Origin: B46-G9 sp964581175
GTDB lineage: Bacteria; Desulfobacterota; DSM-4660; Desulfatiglandales; Desulfatiglandaceae
Assembly: GCA_964581175.1 (NCBI GenBank)
Contig: CAZONI010000133.1
Coordinates: 1-7,959, forward strand
DNA length: 7,959 bases
Reading direction: 5' to 3'
Position numbers and translations under genes: made by a program. This document shows positions 1-5,822 of this stretch, in pieces (the first letter of the stretch is position 1; the number at the start of each line of letters is the position of its first letter). Under the pieces are notes generated by a model that did not search any database, was not told the DNA's origin, and saw nothing but the letters and a program-made list of their open reading frames with translations.

Positions 1-331
1 TCTGCCCCTCCACGATGGGGAGATGCCTGATATCGGCCTGCACCATCAGGGAGATGGTCTGTTCAAGATCGTCCTCCGGCCTGCCCACGATCAGCTTATT
101 GGTCATGGCTTGTTTCAAAGGGATCTCATTGTACGGCTTTTCCTGGCAGCGAACGTAGCAGTGCAGGACATCCCGCTCCGTGAAGATCCCAACGGGTTGA
201 TCGTCTTCGGTGACGAGCACGCAACCCACCTGCTTCTTAGTCATCAGCCTGATGGCGTCCTCAGCGGTCTGGGATGCATCCAGAGAGAAAAAACCCCTCA
301 CTTCCCCATTCAGGAACTCCTGAAGCTTCAT
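1..331 (-). CDS. CBS-domain protein, C-terminus cut by window edge
   Basis: The 110 residues visible contain one full CBS motif (about residues 13-60, with the GIFTERDVL signature at 48-56) and the first part of a second (from about residue 73, including VQADIRHLPIVEG near the edge). Paired CBS motifs form a Bateman module that usually binds adenine nucleotides and acts as an energy or redox sensor, alone or fused to another domain. Whether another domain follows cannot be seen. The ATG at 331 is preceded by AGGAG (339-343) at 7 bases, which supports this start. It lies 119 bases downstream of the 70-residue gene on the same strand and is probably the tail of the molybdoenzyme operon, although a hairpin in the gap could give it separate control. 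A regulatory role towards the complex is inference only. Confidence 0.85.
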   Translation of the reverse strand, partial: MKLQEFLNGEVRGFFSLDASQTAEDAIRLMTKKQVGCVLVTEDDQPVGIFTERDVLHCYVRCQEKPYNEIPLKQAMTNKLIVGRPEDDLEQTISLMVQADIRHLPIVEGQ

Positions 332-391
332 GAATCATCTCCTCTCTCGGTTTTCATTTCCCAGGGTGGTCCCTGCCGGGCTTCCACGGTG

Positions 392-417
392 CCCAGGATG
401 CGGTTATCATCCCTGGG
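392..417. other. Hairpin in leader of CBS gene
   Basis: CCCAGGATG at 392-400 and CATCCCTGGG at 408-417 form a 9-10 bp stem with one bulged base and a 7-base loop. A further CCCAGGG at 360-366 could instead pair with CCCTGGG at 411-417, so two exclusive folds are possible in the minus-strand transcript upstream of the CBS gene. No U-run follows on either strand, so an ordinary intrinsic terminator is unlikely. An mRNA processing, stability or attenuation element is possible. Confidence 0.4.
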
Positions 418-450
418 AAGTCAGGTTATCCGGTTTTGATCGATAAACAC

Positions 451-663
451 CTATTTCTCCAGAGGGCGAAGGCAATCCTGGGGAAATCTATGCGTCCCTT
501 CTCCATCGAGCGACACCTCGATGAGGGCATCCGGATCGTTCTTGATGGAATCAGGATCAGTGATGATGCCGTGAGCGCCGATGAATTTTTCCATGTACTC
601 CTGCCAGCTTTCATCCTGAGATTTCCTGAATATTTCCACTCGTTGCCCTTTTCGAAAGGCCAT
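451..663 (-). CDS. Small conserved-looking protein, 70 aa, unknown function
   Basis: I do not recognise this protein. The start at ATG 663 is set by a strong GGAGGAG (671-677) 7 bases upstream; the frame stays open further up to a GTG at 768, but without a ribosome site. The 70 residues are polar, with no membrane segment or signal peptide and a single Cys (residue 63). The pattern KGQRVEIFR near the start, a central GAHGIITDPD, then a strand-rich LIEVSLDGEGTHRF and a closing CLRPLEK, resembles a small SH3-like or KOW-like beta barrel. That is a fold guess only. It sits 105 bases after the flavoprotein gene on the same strand, so it is probably cotranscribed with the molybdoenzyme genes. It could be an accessory or regulatory factor for that complex. 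Confidence 0.7.
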   Translation of the reverse strand: MAFRKGQRVEIFRKSQDESWQEYMEKFIGAHGIITDPDSIKNDPDALIEVSLDGEGTHRFPQDCLRPLEK

Positions 664-727
664 TTTACCACTCCTCCAACCTGCAATGTCTACCAGGTGC
701 GGGCCAGCCCGGAGCCTCGAAACGGAA

Positions 728-744
728 TCCCGCCAAAGGCGGGA
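728..744. other. Perfect 7-bp hairpin between flavoprotein and small gene
   Basis: TCCCGCC and GGCGGGA form a perfect GC-rich stem around a 3-base loop. On the minus strand it follows the flavoprotein stop codon by 24 bases and precedes the start of the small gene by 64. The bases after it on that strand are only mildly T-rich (TTCCGTTTC), so full termination is doubtful. It could stabilise the 3' end of the upstream message or reduce read-through. Confidence 0.4.
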
Positions 745-768
745 CTCCTTGAGCGTCCTCGATGTCAC

Positions 769-2937
769 TCAGACCGGCGGCGTCGGCGTTACCACTTCTC
801 CGTGGGCCCTTGCCGTTGTTTTTCTTGCGCACGCGATGCAGAGCTTTCCGTCACCGGTGACGAAGCCCGTCTCTTCCGTCCTCTTTCTGATGAAGTCGTG
901 GTACCTGGCCGGCCCGAGCGGTGCGCCGCAGCTCCGGCAATATTCAAGTTCAAGATGGTTGAGGATCGTACCGCAAAGGGTGAGTACCCGCTCGTTGTCC
1001 CTGTCTTCCATCTTCATGGCTCCGGTCGGGCAGTTGGCGGCACAGGCGCCGCACAGGATGCACCGTTCAGCGGCGACGCGGAAATCCGTATGACCGGGCT
1101 CGTCAAAAGCAAGATACCCCATCTGGAGCGCATCGACCCCCATCTTGTTCCGGCAGATATCGACACACTTGCCGCAGCGGACGCAGACATCGCACCGCAG
1201 GCACCTGCGGGCTTCTTCTCTTGCTCGCTTTTCGGACAGGCCCAACTCCACCTGTTGGAAGGTGACGCGTCTCCGGTCATTTCCGAGCATCTGCATCCTT
1301 GGCCTGTTCAACATCATTTTCGTTGTGGCCGGCACTTCAAGGGAACCAAGGCGCTGCCTGCGAACCGGCACAGGCGGCATCTTTGGTTGCGGGATTCCTT
1401 TCAAGTAGCGGTCTATTGCTTCTGCCGCCCGTTTTCCGCCGCCTATGGCCTCTACCACGGTTGCGGGACCTGAAACAACGTCGCCCGCGGCAAAGAGGCC
1501 TTCCACGGAGGTCTCCATGCTCGCCTGATTTACGGTGATGGTATTCCGTCGGGACCATCCCAGATCGGTCAGGGGAGCAAAACCGGACTTGTCGACGGCT
1601 TGGCCGATGGCCGGGATGACCGCATCCACATCAATCGAAAAATCGCTTCCCTCAACAGGGACGGGCCGTCTCCTGCCGCTCTCGTCTTCCGGTCCCAGTT
1701 CTGTCCTGAGGCAGCGAAGGCCGGATACCTTTCCATCCGAGCCTTCTATTTCGATGGGGACGGTGAGAAAGTCGAACCTGATTGCTTCTTCTTCGGCCTG
1801 TTCGATCTCCTCGGGATTTGCAGGCATATCGGCGCGGCTTCGGCGATAGACAATCGTTGCCTCTTCGCATCCGAGCCGGATGCAGGTACGGGCGGCATCC
1901 ATGGCCACGTTCCCGCCGCCGATGACTGCGACCCTTTTCCCGGGCATATGGTGCTCACCAAGGGCGACCTTCTTCAAAAACTCAATCGCGTCAATAACTT
2001 GGGGGAAGTCATCTTCACCGGGCACGCGCATTTTGAACGACGCCTGTGCGCCGATGGCCACGAAGAATGCCTCGAATCCTTCCTGTTTCAGCTGGTCGAG
2101 AGTAACGTCCTTTCCAAAACGGGTATTGTACCGGAATGTTACCCCCAAATCCTCTATCATGGCCACTTCCCGGTCAATGACTTCCCGGGGGAGGCGGTAT
2201 CTTGGAATGCCCACCATCATCATCCCGCCTGCCATGGGGAGGGATTCGAGGACCGTGACCCGGTATCCATCCAGTGCAAGGTAATACGCCGCAGTCAACC
2301 CGGCAGGACCAGCCCCGATAATGCACACTTTCCTTCCGTTATCGGGCGCCTTTTGCGGGTTTGCGTATTTTCCCCCAGACATGGCTCTTTCAGCGGCAAA
2401 GCCTTTCAGGTCTTTTATGGCGATCGGCTTGTCTATGCGTCCCCGTACGCACATGAATTCGCAGGGATGTGTACACACCAGCCCGCAGACCCACGGGAAT
2501 GGGTTGTCTTTGCGGATCAAGGCGATGGCGTCATCGTCCCTGCCTTGACCGATAAGGGTGACGTACCCTGAAACATCAATGCCAGAGGGGCAGGCCATCT
2601 GGCATGGTGCAGGACTCAGTTCGATACAGTCGCCCAGCGGACAATTGCGGGTTTCCAGGTGGCTCAGGAAGACTTCCCTGTGTGTCTGGAGTTCTGAAAT
2701 GAGCTTCTTCCCCAGGGCCGCACAATCCTCGTTTTCTCCTTCGAATTGCAGCCTTTTTGCGAGAGCCTGCATGGCGTGAAAGTGCTCCGGGCCGCCGCGC
2801 CCGGAACCCAGATCGGTCATGAGCCGCAGAATATCCTTGGCCCATTGTCGGCAGCGGGCAACAGGAATTCGGCCTTCGGCCAGGATAGCCGAGAGCGCTC
2901 GTACATTATTCGCGACCGGGCAGGTGCCTTTTTCCAT
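769..2937 (-). CDS. GltD-like FAD/NAD(P)-binding Fe-S oxidoreductase subunit, 722 aa
   Basis: This is the predicted pyridine-nucleotide-linked electron-transfer subunit of the molybdoenzyme. Residues 1-100 are an unassigned helical N-terminus. A GltD-type Fe-S domain follows with Cys112, 116, 151, 155, 159 and 163. The FAD fold has GAGPAG at 208-213, the NAD(P) fold has GGGNVA at 340-345 and YRRSRADMPA at 364-373, and the closing FAD motif LFAAGDVVSG is at 481-490. The C-terminus adds a ferredoxin-like domain (Cys585, 588, 591, 595 with neighbours 579 and 582, and Cys626, 629, 632, 636) and a CxxC pair (667/670 and 700/703) like a zinc ribbon or rubredoxin-type knuckle. Plain GltD is about 470 residues, so this is an expanded form, of the kind seen in SfrB or NfnB-like proteins. 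The start lies 2 bases after the preceding stop, and GGAG inside the end of that gene serves as ribosome site, implying translational coupling. It is not glutamate synthase: no large subunit is nearby. Confidence 0.9.
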   Translation of the reverse strand: MEKGTCPVANNVRALSAILAEGRIPVARCRQWAKDILRLMTDLGSGRGGPEHFHAMQALAKRLQFEGENEDCAALGKKLISELQTHREVFLSHLETRNCPLGDCIELSPAPCQMACPSGIDVSGYVTLIGQGRDDDAIALIRKDNPFPWVCGLVCTHPCEFMCVRGRIDKPIAIKDLKGFAAERAMSGGKYANPQKAPDNGRKVCIIGAGPAGLTAAYYLALDGYRVTVLESLPMAGGMMMVGIPRYRLPREVIDREVAMIEDLGVTFRYNTRFGKDVTLDQLKQEGFEAFFVAIGAQASFKMRVPGEDDFPQVIDAIEFLKKVALGEHHMPGKRVAVIGGGNVAMDAARTCIRLGCEEATIVYRRSRADMPANPEEIEQAEEEAIRFDFLTVPIEIEGSDGKVSGLRCLRTELGPEDESGRRRPVPVEGSDFSIDVDAVIPAIGQAVDKSGFAPLTDLGWSRRNTITVNQASMETSVEGLFAAGDVVSGPATVVEAIGGGKRAAEAIDRYLKGIPQPKMPPVPVRRQRLGSLEVPATTKMMLNRPRMQMLGNDRRRVTFQQVELGLSEKRAREEARRCLRCDVCVRCGKCVDICRNKMGVDALQMGYLAFDEPGHTDFRVAAERCILCGACAANCPTGAMKMEDRDNERVLTLCGTILNHLELEYCRSCGAPLGPARYHDFIRKRTEETGFVTGDGKLCIACARKTTARAHGEVVTPTPPV

Positions 2938-2939
2938 TA

Positions 2940-3443
2940 TTACTCCAGGGACGCCATGGCCCTGGCGTACCGTTCCCTTCGGATGGGCTGGATCTCATCG
3001 GTCTTTCCGAAATGGAGACAATGGGTAGTACAGACCGTTGCACAGGCGGGTTTCAGACCCTCGTCGACCCTATCCTTACAGTAGTCACATTTGACTACTT
3101 TTCCGATTTCGGGGTTCCATTGGGGCGCACCCCAGGGACAGGCCGACATGCAGGTCTTGCAGCCGACGCAGAGATCATGATCCACAAACACGATGCCGTC
3201 CTTCGCCCTTTTCTGCATGGCGCCGGTAGGGCATGCCGCGACGCACCACGGATCTTCACAGTGGAAACAGGGCATGAAAATATAAGCCGCCTTGGGTACA
3301 TTATCCACCATCCTCGGCCCTATGGTCACTATCTGGCAGACCTTCGGTCCCAGTGGCAGATCCTTATTGCTCTTGCAGGCTACTTCACAGCTGTGACAGC
3401 CGATACAATTTTTAACATCCTGAAACAGGTAATACTTACTCAT
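2940..3443 (-). CDS. Four-cluster [4Fe-4S] ferredoxin subunit, DmsB/PsrB type
   Basis: This 167-residue protein should carry electrons between the flavoprotein and the molybdenum subunit. It has the four-cluster layout of DmsB, PsrB, PhsB and NrfC: Cys13/16/19/23, Cys59/62/67/71, Cys92/95/98/102 and Cys119/122/134/138, the last with the long insert typical of the family. Extra cysteines occur at 36 and 142. No twin-arginine or Sec signal is present, as expected for this family. The start is firm, with AGGAGG (3450-3455) 6 bases before ATG. It lies 30 bases after the catalytic gene and 2 bases before the flavoprotein gene. No NrfD/PsrC-type membrane anchor is encoded next to it, so its partner on the electron-donor side is probably the soluble GltD-like protein. 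It may also be a little shorter than membrane-linked homologues at the C-terminus. Confidence 0.92.
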   Translation of the reverse strand: MSKYYLFQDVKNCIGCHSCEVACKSNKDLPLGPKVCQIVTIGPRMVDNVPKAAYIFMPCFHCEDPWCVAACPTGAMQKRAKDGIVFVDHDLCVGCKTCMSACPWGAPQWNPEIGKVVKCDYCKDRVDEGLKPACATVCTTHCLHFGKTDEIQPIRRERYARAMASLE

Positions 3444-3473
3444 CGTTTTCCTCCTGGACAGCAGATTGCCTGC

Positions 3474-5558
3474 TTATGCAGGTTTTACGCTCACAAACGT
3501 GTGGTGGAGAGCCGGGCTTCCGCCGATCATATCGGAAATATTCTCCTGGAGCAGTGCGTCGGAGACACCCCTGTTAAATGATCGGGCCGCCATTTCCGCC
3601 TGATGCCCGAATCCATGGAGCATGAACGCGGCCTCCGGATGAATGAGGTCCGTCGCATAGGCCCGGATGGTGCCGGAACCATGTTTCGAAGCGACTTCCA
3701 CCAGGCTTCCGTCCGTTATCCCCAGGTCAGCGGCGCGCCGGGCATTGATCCATAACCTATTCTCCGGAACTATCTCGTGCAGGTAAGGATTATTCTGGGT
3801 GGATACATGGGTATGCAAAGCGCATCGTCCCACCACGAGCCTGAACTCGTTGTCAGGAGGAGAAGGAACCTTTTCATACGCGGGGAATGATTCAAAGCCG
3901 GCGTTTTCCAGCAAAGAGGAGACGAATTCAATCTTTCCGGACGGAGTTTTGAACTTGATGCCGTCTTCCCGGTCCCAGAAAATCTGCTTGTTCGTGTAGG
4001 CGACAAATCCTTTTTTCTCAAAGTCCTCCATGGTGAATCCGGTCCCTTCCAGCTGCCACTGCACCAGTTCTTCCATGGTGTCGTATGGAAAATATTGACC
4101 CAGGCCGAGCCGTTCGGCAAGCTGCTTCAGGATAATGGGGCCCGGGCGGGTGTCGTACCGGGGAGTGACGGCCTGCTTTCTGAGGTATATCTGAGGCTTG
4201 ATCCCGTTTGCCTGCTGGGGGCAGTCAGTACGTTCGAGATAAATGGACTCGGGCAGGATCACGTCAGAGTACCACGCGATGTCGCTGTAGTTGATCTCAA
4301 GGGAAACGATCAGGTCCAGTTTGTCCAGCGCCTTCCGCGTCTGGGTCGTATCAGGAATGGACATCAATGGATCGAACCGGTACGCCAGCAATGCCTTCAG
4401 GGGATAGGGGTCTTCCTCGAAGATGGCCTTGGGGAGCATCTGTCCCACCCCGTGATTCGGATCGGGCAGCGGAAAAGCAGGGGTTCCCACCTTGTCGAAC
4501 CGCGGCACTTCTATCTTGGGGAATTCCTGCTCGGTGAGCTTTCGGAGTGCCTTGCCTCCCACTTCACCGGGTCCCTTTTTGAAGAAAAACCCTCCCTTCG
4601 CCTCCACGCTGCCCATCAGGGAGTTGAGGATCATGATTGACCGCCGCAGGTAGATTTCCTCCACCTGGTTGGACCCGCGATAGCCGAAGTGGAAGACGAC
4701 GTGCGGCTTGTCCCTGCTTATTTCCCGGGCAAAGGTTACCATCTCGTCCGCGGGTATGCCGGTTTCTTCTTCGGCCCACTCGGGCGTGTACGGCTGCACA
4801 AAGGCCTGGAGTTCCTGGATTCCCTTTACCCAACGGTCCACGTATTTCTTGTCGTACAGCCGTTCCTTGATGATGACATGAATTAAGGCGTAGTTGAGCG
4901 CCAGATCCGTGTTCGGCCGTATCATCCAATAGCGGTGGGCCTTAGTGGCTGTCACCGTTACCCTGGGGTCTATGTAGGTGAGTTTCGCGCCTTTCTCGAT
5001 GGCCGACATCATATTGTTGACCGGTTTGACTTCAATGGACTCCAGGATATTATGTCCATACATGACGATGTGCCTGGCATTTCCCAGGTCCGTGCCCATC
5101 TGGGCATCGGTGTATCCGAAGAGGGAACGGCACGCGGTGTTCACCGACCCTTTGCATATGGCATCATGGGTAAAGTGGTTGGGCGATCCGATAGCCCGGA
5201 GAAACGTCTTGCTCACATGGGTGCTGAGCTGGGTCCGCTCTCCCAGGACCACACTGTGCCCGCCGTGTTTTTTAATAATTTCTTTCAATTTGTCTGCCGT
5301 ATAATCCAGGGCCTCATCCCAGGAAGCGCGTTTCCACTTGCCGGAACCCCGAGGTCCGGTCCTGATCATGGGAGACTGGACTCGCTCATGGTCTTTCAGG
5401 AGGGCGATACCTGCAGAGCCCCGTGCACAAAGACTCCCCTCGATACCGGCCACATGCGGATTTCCCTCGATCCATTTCACATCATCGTTTTCCACGACGC
5501 ATCTGATGGGACAGCGGATTGAACACATGAAACAAATAGAGTACACTTCCTTTTGCAT
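3474..5558 (-). CDS. Molybdopterin oxidoreductase catalytic subunit (DMSO-reductase superfamily), 694 aa
   Basis: This is the predicted catalytic subunit with a Mo (or W) bis-pterin guanine dinucleotide site. Counting from the ATG at 5558, a [4Fe-4S] site is formed by Cys9, 12, 16 and 44, followed by ARG. The MopB core follows, and Cys135 in THDAICKGSVNTA is the likely metal ligand. A dinucleotide-binding beta-barrel domain occupies about 570-690. There is no Tat signal, so it should be cytoplasmic, unlike typical PsrA/PhsA proteins, and it is slightly shorter than those. The closest overall feel is the polysulfide/thiosulfate reductase branch. Formate dehydrogenase is unlikely because the ligand Cys is followed by Lys and not His. 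Acetylene hydratase is unlikely because the residue after Cys12 is Ser and not the catalytic Asp. The substrate remains unknown. It is the first gene of the minus-strand operon, with AAGGAG at 5567-5572 placed 8 bases before the ATG; a GTG at 5567 in frame has no proper ribosome site. Confidence 0.92.
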   Translation of the reverse strand: MQKEVYSICFMCSIRCPIRCVVENDDVKWIEGNPHVAGIEGSLCARGSAGIALLKDHERVQSPMIRTGPRGSGKWKRASWDEALDYTADKLKEIIKKHGGHSVVLGERTQLSTHVSKTFLRAIGSPNHFTHDAICKGSVNTACRSLFGYTDAQMGTDLGNARHIVMYGHNILESIEVKPVNNMMSAIEKGAKLTYIDPRVTVTATKAHRYWMIRPNTDLALNYALIHVIIKERLYDKKYVDRWVKGIQELQAFVQPYTPEWAEEETGIPADEMVTFAREISRDKPHVVFHFGYRGSNQVEEIYLRRSIMILNSLMGSVEAKGGFFFKKGPGEVGGKALRKLTEQEFPKIEVPRFDKVGTPAFPLPDPNHGVGQMLPKAIFEEDPYPLKALLAYRFDPLMSIPDTTQTRKALDKLDLIVSLEINYSDIAWYSDVILPESIYLERTDCPQQANGIKPQIYLRKQAVTPRYDTRPGPIILKQLAERLGLGQYFPYDTMEELVQWQLEGTGFTMEDFEKKGFVAYTNKQIFWDREDGIKFKTPSGKIEFVSSLLENAGFESFPAYEKVPSPPDNEFRLVVGRCALHTHVSTQNNPYLHEIVPENRLWINARRAADLGITDGSLVEVASKHGSGTIRAYATDLIHPEAAFMLHGFGHQAEMAARSFNRGVSDALLQENISDMIGGSPALHHTFVSVKPA

Positions 5559-5566
5559 AACCTTCA

Positions 5567-5572
5567 CTCCTT
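5567..5572 (-). promoter_or_regulatory. Ribosome binding site fixing the molybdoenzyme start
   Basis: AAGGAG on the minus strand sits 8 bases before ATG 5558. It overlaps the alternative GTG at 5567, which therefore could not use it. This selects the 694-residue form. Confidence 0.75.
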
Positions 5573-5604
5573 CATTAATTTAAGAGAGGTATCTCCGTAA
5601 GGTT

Positions 5605-5633
5605 GTTTTAAAATCTAGCGGCTTTGACGTCAA
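5605..5633 (-). promoter_or_regulatory. Candidate sigma70 promoter of the molybdoenzyme operon
   Basis: On the minus strand TTGACG (5633-5628) is followed after 17 bases by TAAAAC (5610-5605), giving 5/6 and 4/6 matches to the sigma70 boxes. It would give a leader of roughly 40 bases before the ATG at 5558. The -35 box lies inside a perfect 10-base palindrome, TTGACGTCAA (5624-5633), which is a possible operator. No matching regulator is encoded in the window that I can tie to it. Confidence 0.5.
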
Positions 5634-5675
5634 GAAAAATCCCTGATCTTCTGCCTGGTCACCGGGATCATTTTT

Positions 5676-5764
5676 CAATCGCAGCGCACCAGGCATGTGG
5701 CTATTCATCGTCGCAGCAGATTAGTGATCAGAAACACGGGTTACTCCTTGACAATCGCAGCGCA
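5676..5764. repeat. 13-base direct repeat with a third partial copy in divergent region
   Basis: CAATCGCAGCGCA occurs at 5676-5688 and again at 5752-5764. The core TCGCAGC also occurs at 5711-5717. The three cores begin at 5679, 5711 and 5755, so they are 32 and 44 bases apart, close to three and four helical turns. The last copy lies between the -35 and -10 boxes of the plus-strand promoter. This could be a set of transcription factor sites, but chance is not excluded for the short core. Confidence 0.45.
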
Positions 5765-5776
5765 ACTTAATATATT
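5748..5776 (+). promoter_or_regulatory. Strong sigma70-type promoter for the RseC-like gene
   Basis: A perfect TTGACA (5748-5753) and a TATATT (5771-5776, 5/6) are separated by exactly 17 bases, a near-consensus sigma70 promoter. Transcription would start near 5783, about 40 bases before the ATG at 5823. It may also serve the ArsR and transporter genes downstream. Confidence 0.75.
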
Positions 5777-5793
5777 ACCGTTAGTGAATATAT
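5770..5793. promoter_or_regulatory. Inverted repeat over the -10 region, candidate operator
   Basis: ATATATT (5770-5776) and AATATAT (5787-5793) form a perfect 7-base inverted repeat around 10 bases. It covers the -10 box and likely transcription start, a classic place for a repressor. ArsR-family repressors bind AT-rich dyads of this sort, and an ArsR protein is encoded 0.7 kb downstream. That link is inference. The arms are short and AT-rich, so chance is possible. Confidence 0.4.
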
Positions 5794-5807
5794 GAGACAA
5801 CTCAGAA

Positions 5808-5814
5808 GAGGTGA
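5808..5814 (+). promoter_or_regulatory. Ribosome binding site fixing the RseC-like start
   Basis: GAGGTGA matches seven bases of the Shine-Dalgarno consensus and stands 8 bases before ATG 5823. The alternative in-frame GTG at 5811 is part of this site and so is an unlikely start. Confidence 0.65.
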
Positions 5815-5822
5815 CAAGGAAA

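Noticed and set aside
664..768. N-terminal extension of the 70-residue protein up to a GTG at 768
   Set aside because: The extension covers the hairpin and the GGAGGAG site that serves ATG 663, and it has no ribosome site of its own.
436..1473. Long open frame on the plus strand (345 codons)
   Set aside because: It lies antisense to the flavoprotein and small gene, which have clear motifs and ribosome sites; its translation shows no recognisable domain.
1600..2571. Long open frame on the plus strand (323 codons)
   Set aside because: Antisense shadow of the GltD-like gene in GC-rich DNA, with no domain pattern.
769..2937. True glutamate synthase small subunit
   Set aside because: No large subunit gene is present, the protein is about 250 residues longer with extra Fe-S domains, and its neighbours are molybdoenzyme subunits.
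4935..5522. Plus-strand open frames of up to 195 codons over the molybdoenzyme gene
   Set aside because: Antisense to conserved MopB sequence, no ribosome site or family motif.
3474..5558. Formate dehydrogenase or acetylene hydratase as the identity of the molybdoenzyme
   Set aside because: There is no His after the ligand Cys as in formate dehydrogenase, and Ser replaces the catalytic Asp of acetylene hydratase.
5559..5567. GTG at 5567 as start of the molybdoenzyme
   Set aside because: The only good Shine-Dalgarno overlaps this codon; it is correctly spaced for the ATG at 5558.
5811..5822. GTG at 5811 as start of the RseC-like gene
   Set aside because: The codon is within the GAGGTGA ribosome site, which serves the ATG at 5823.
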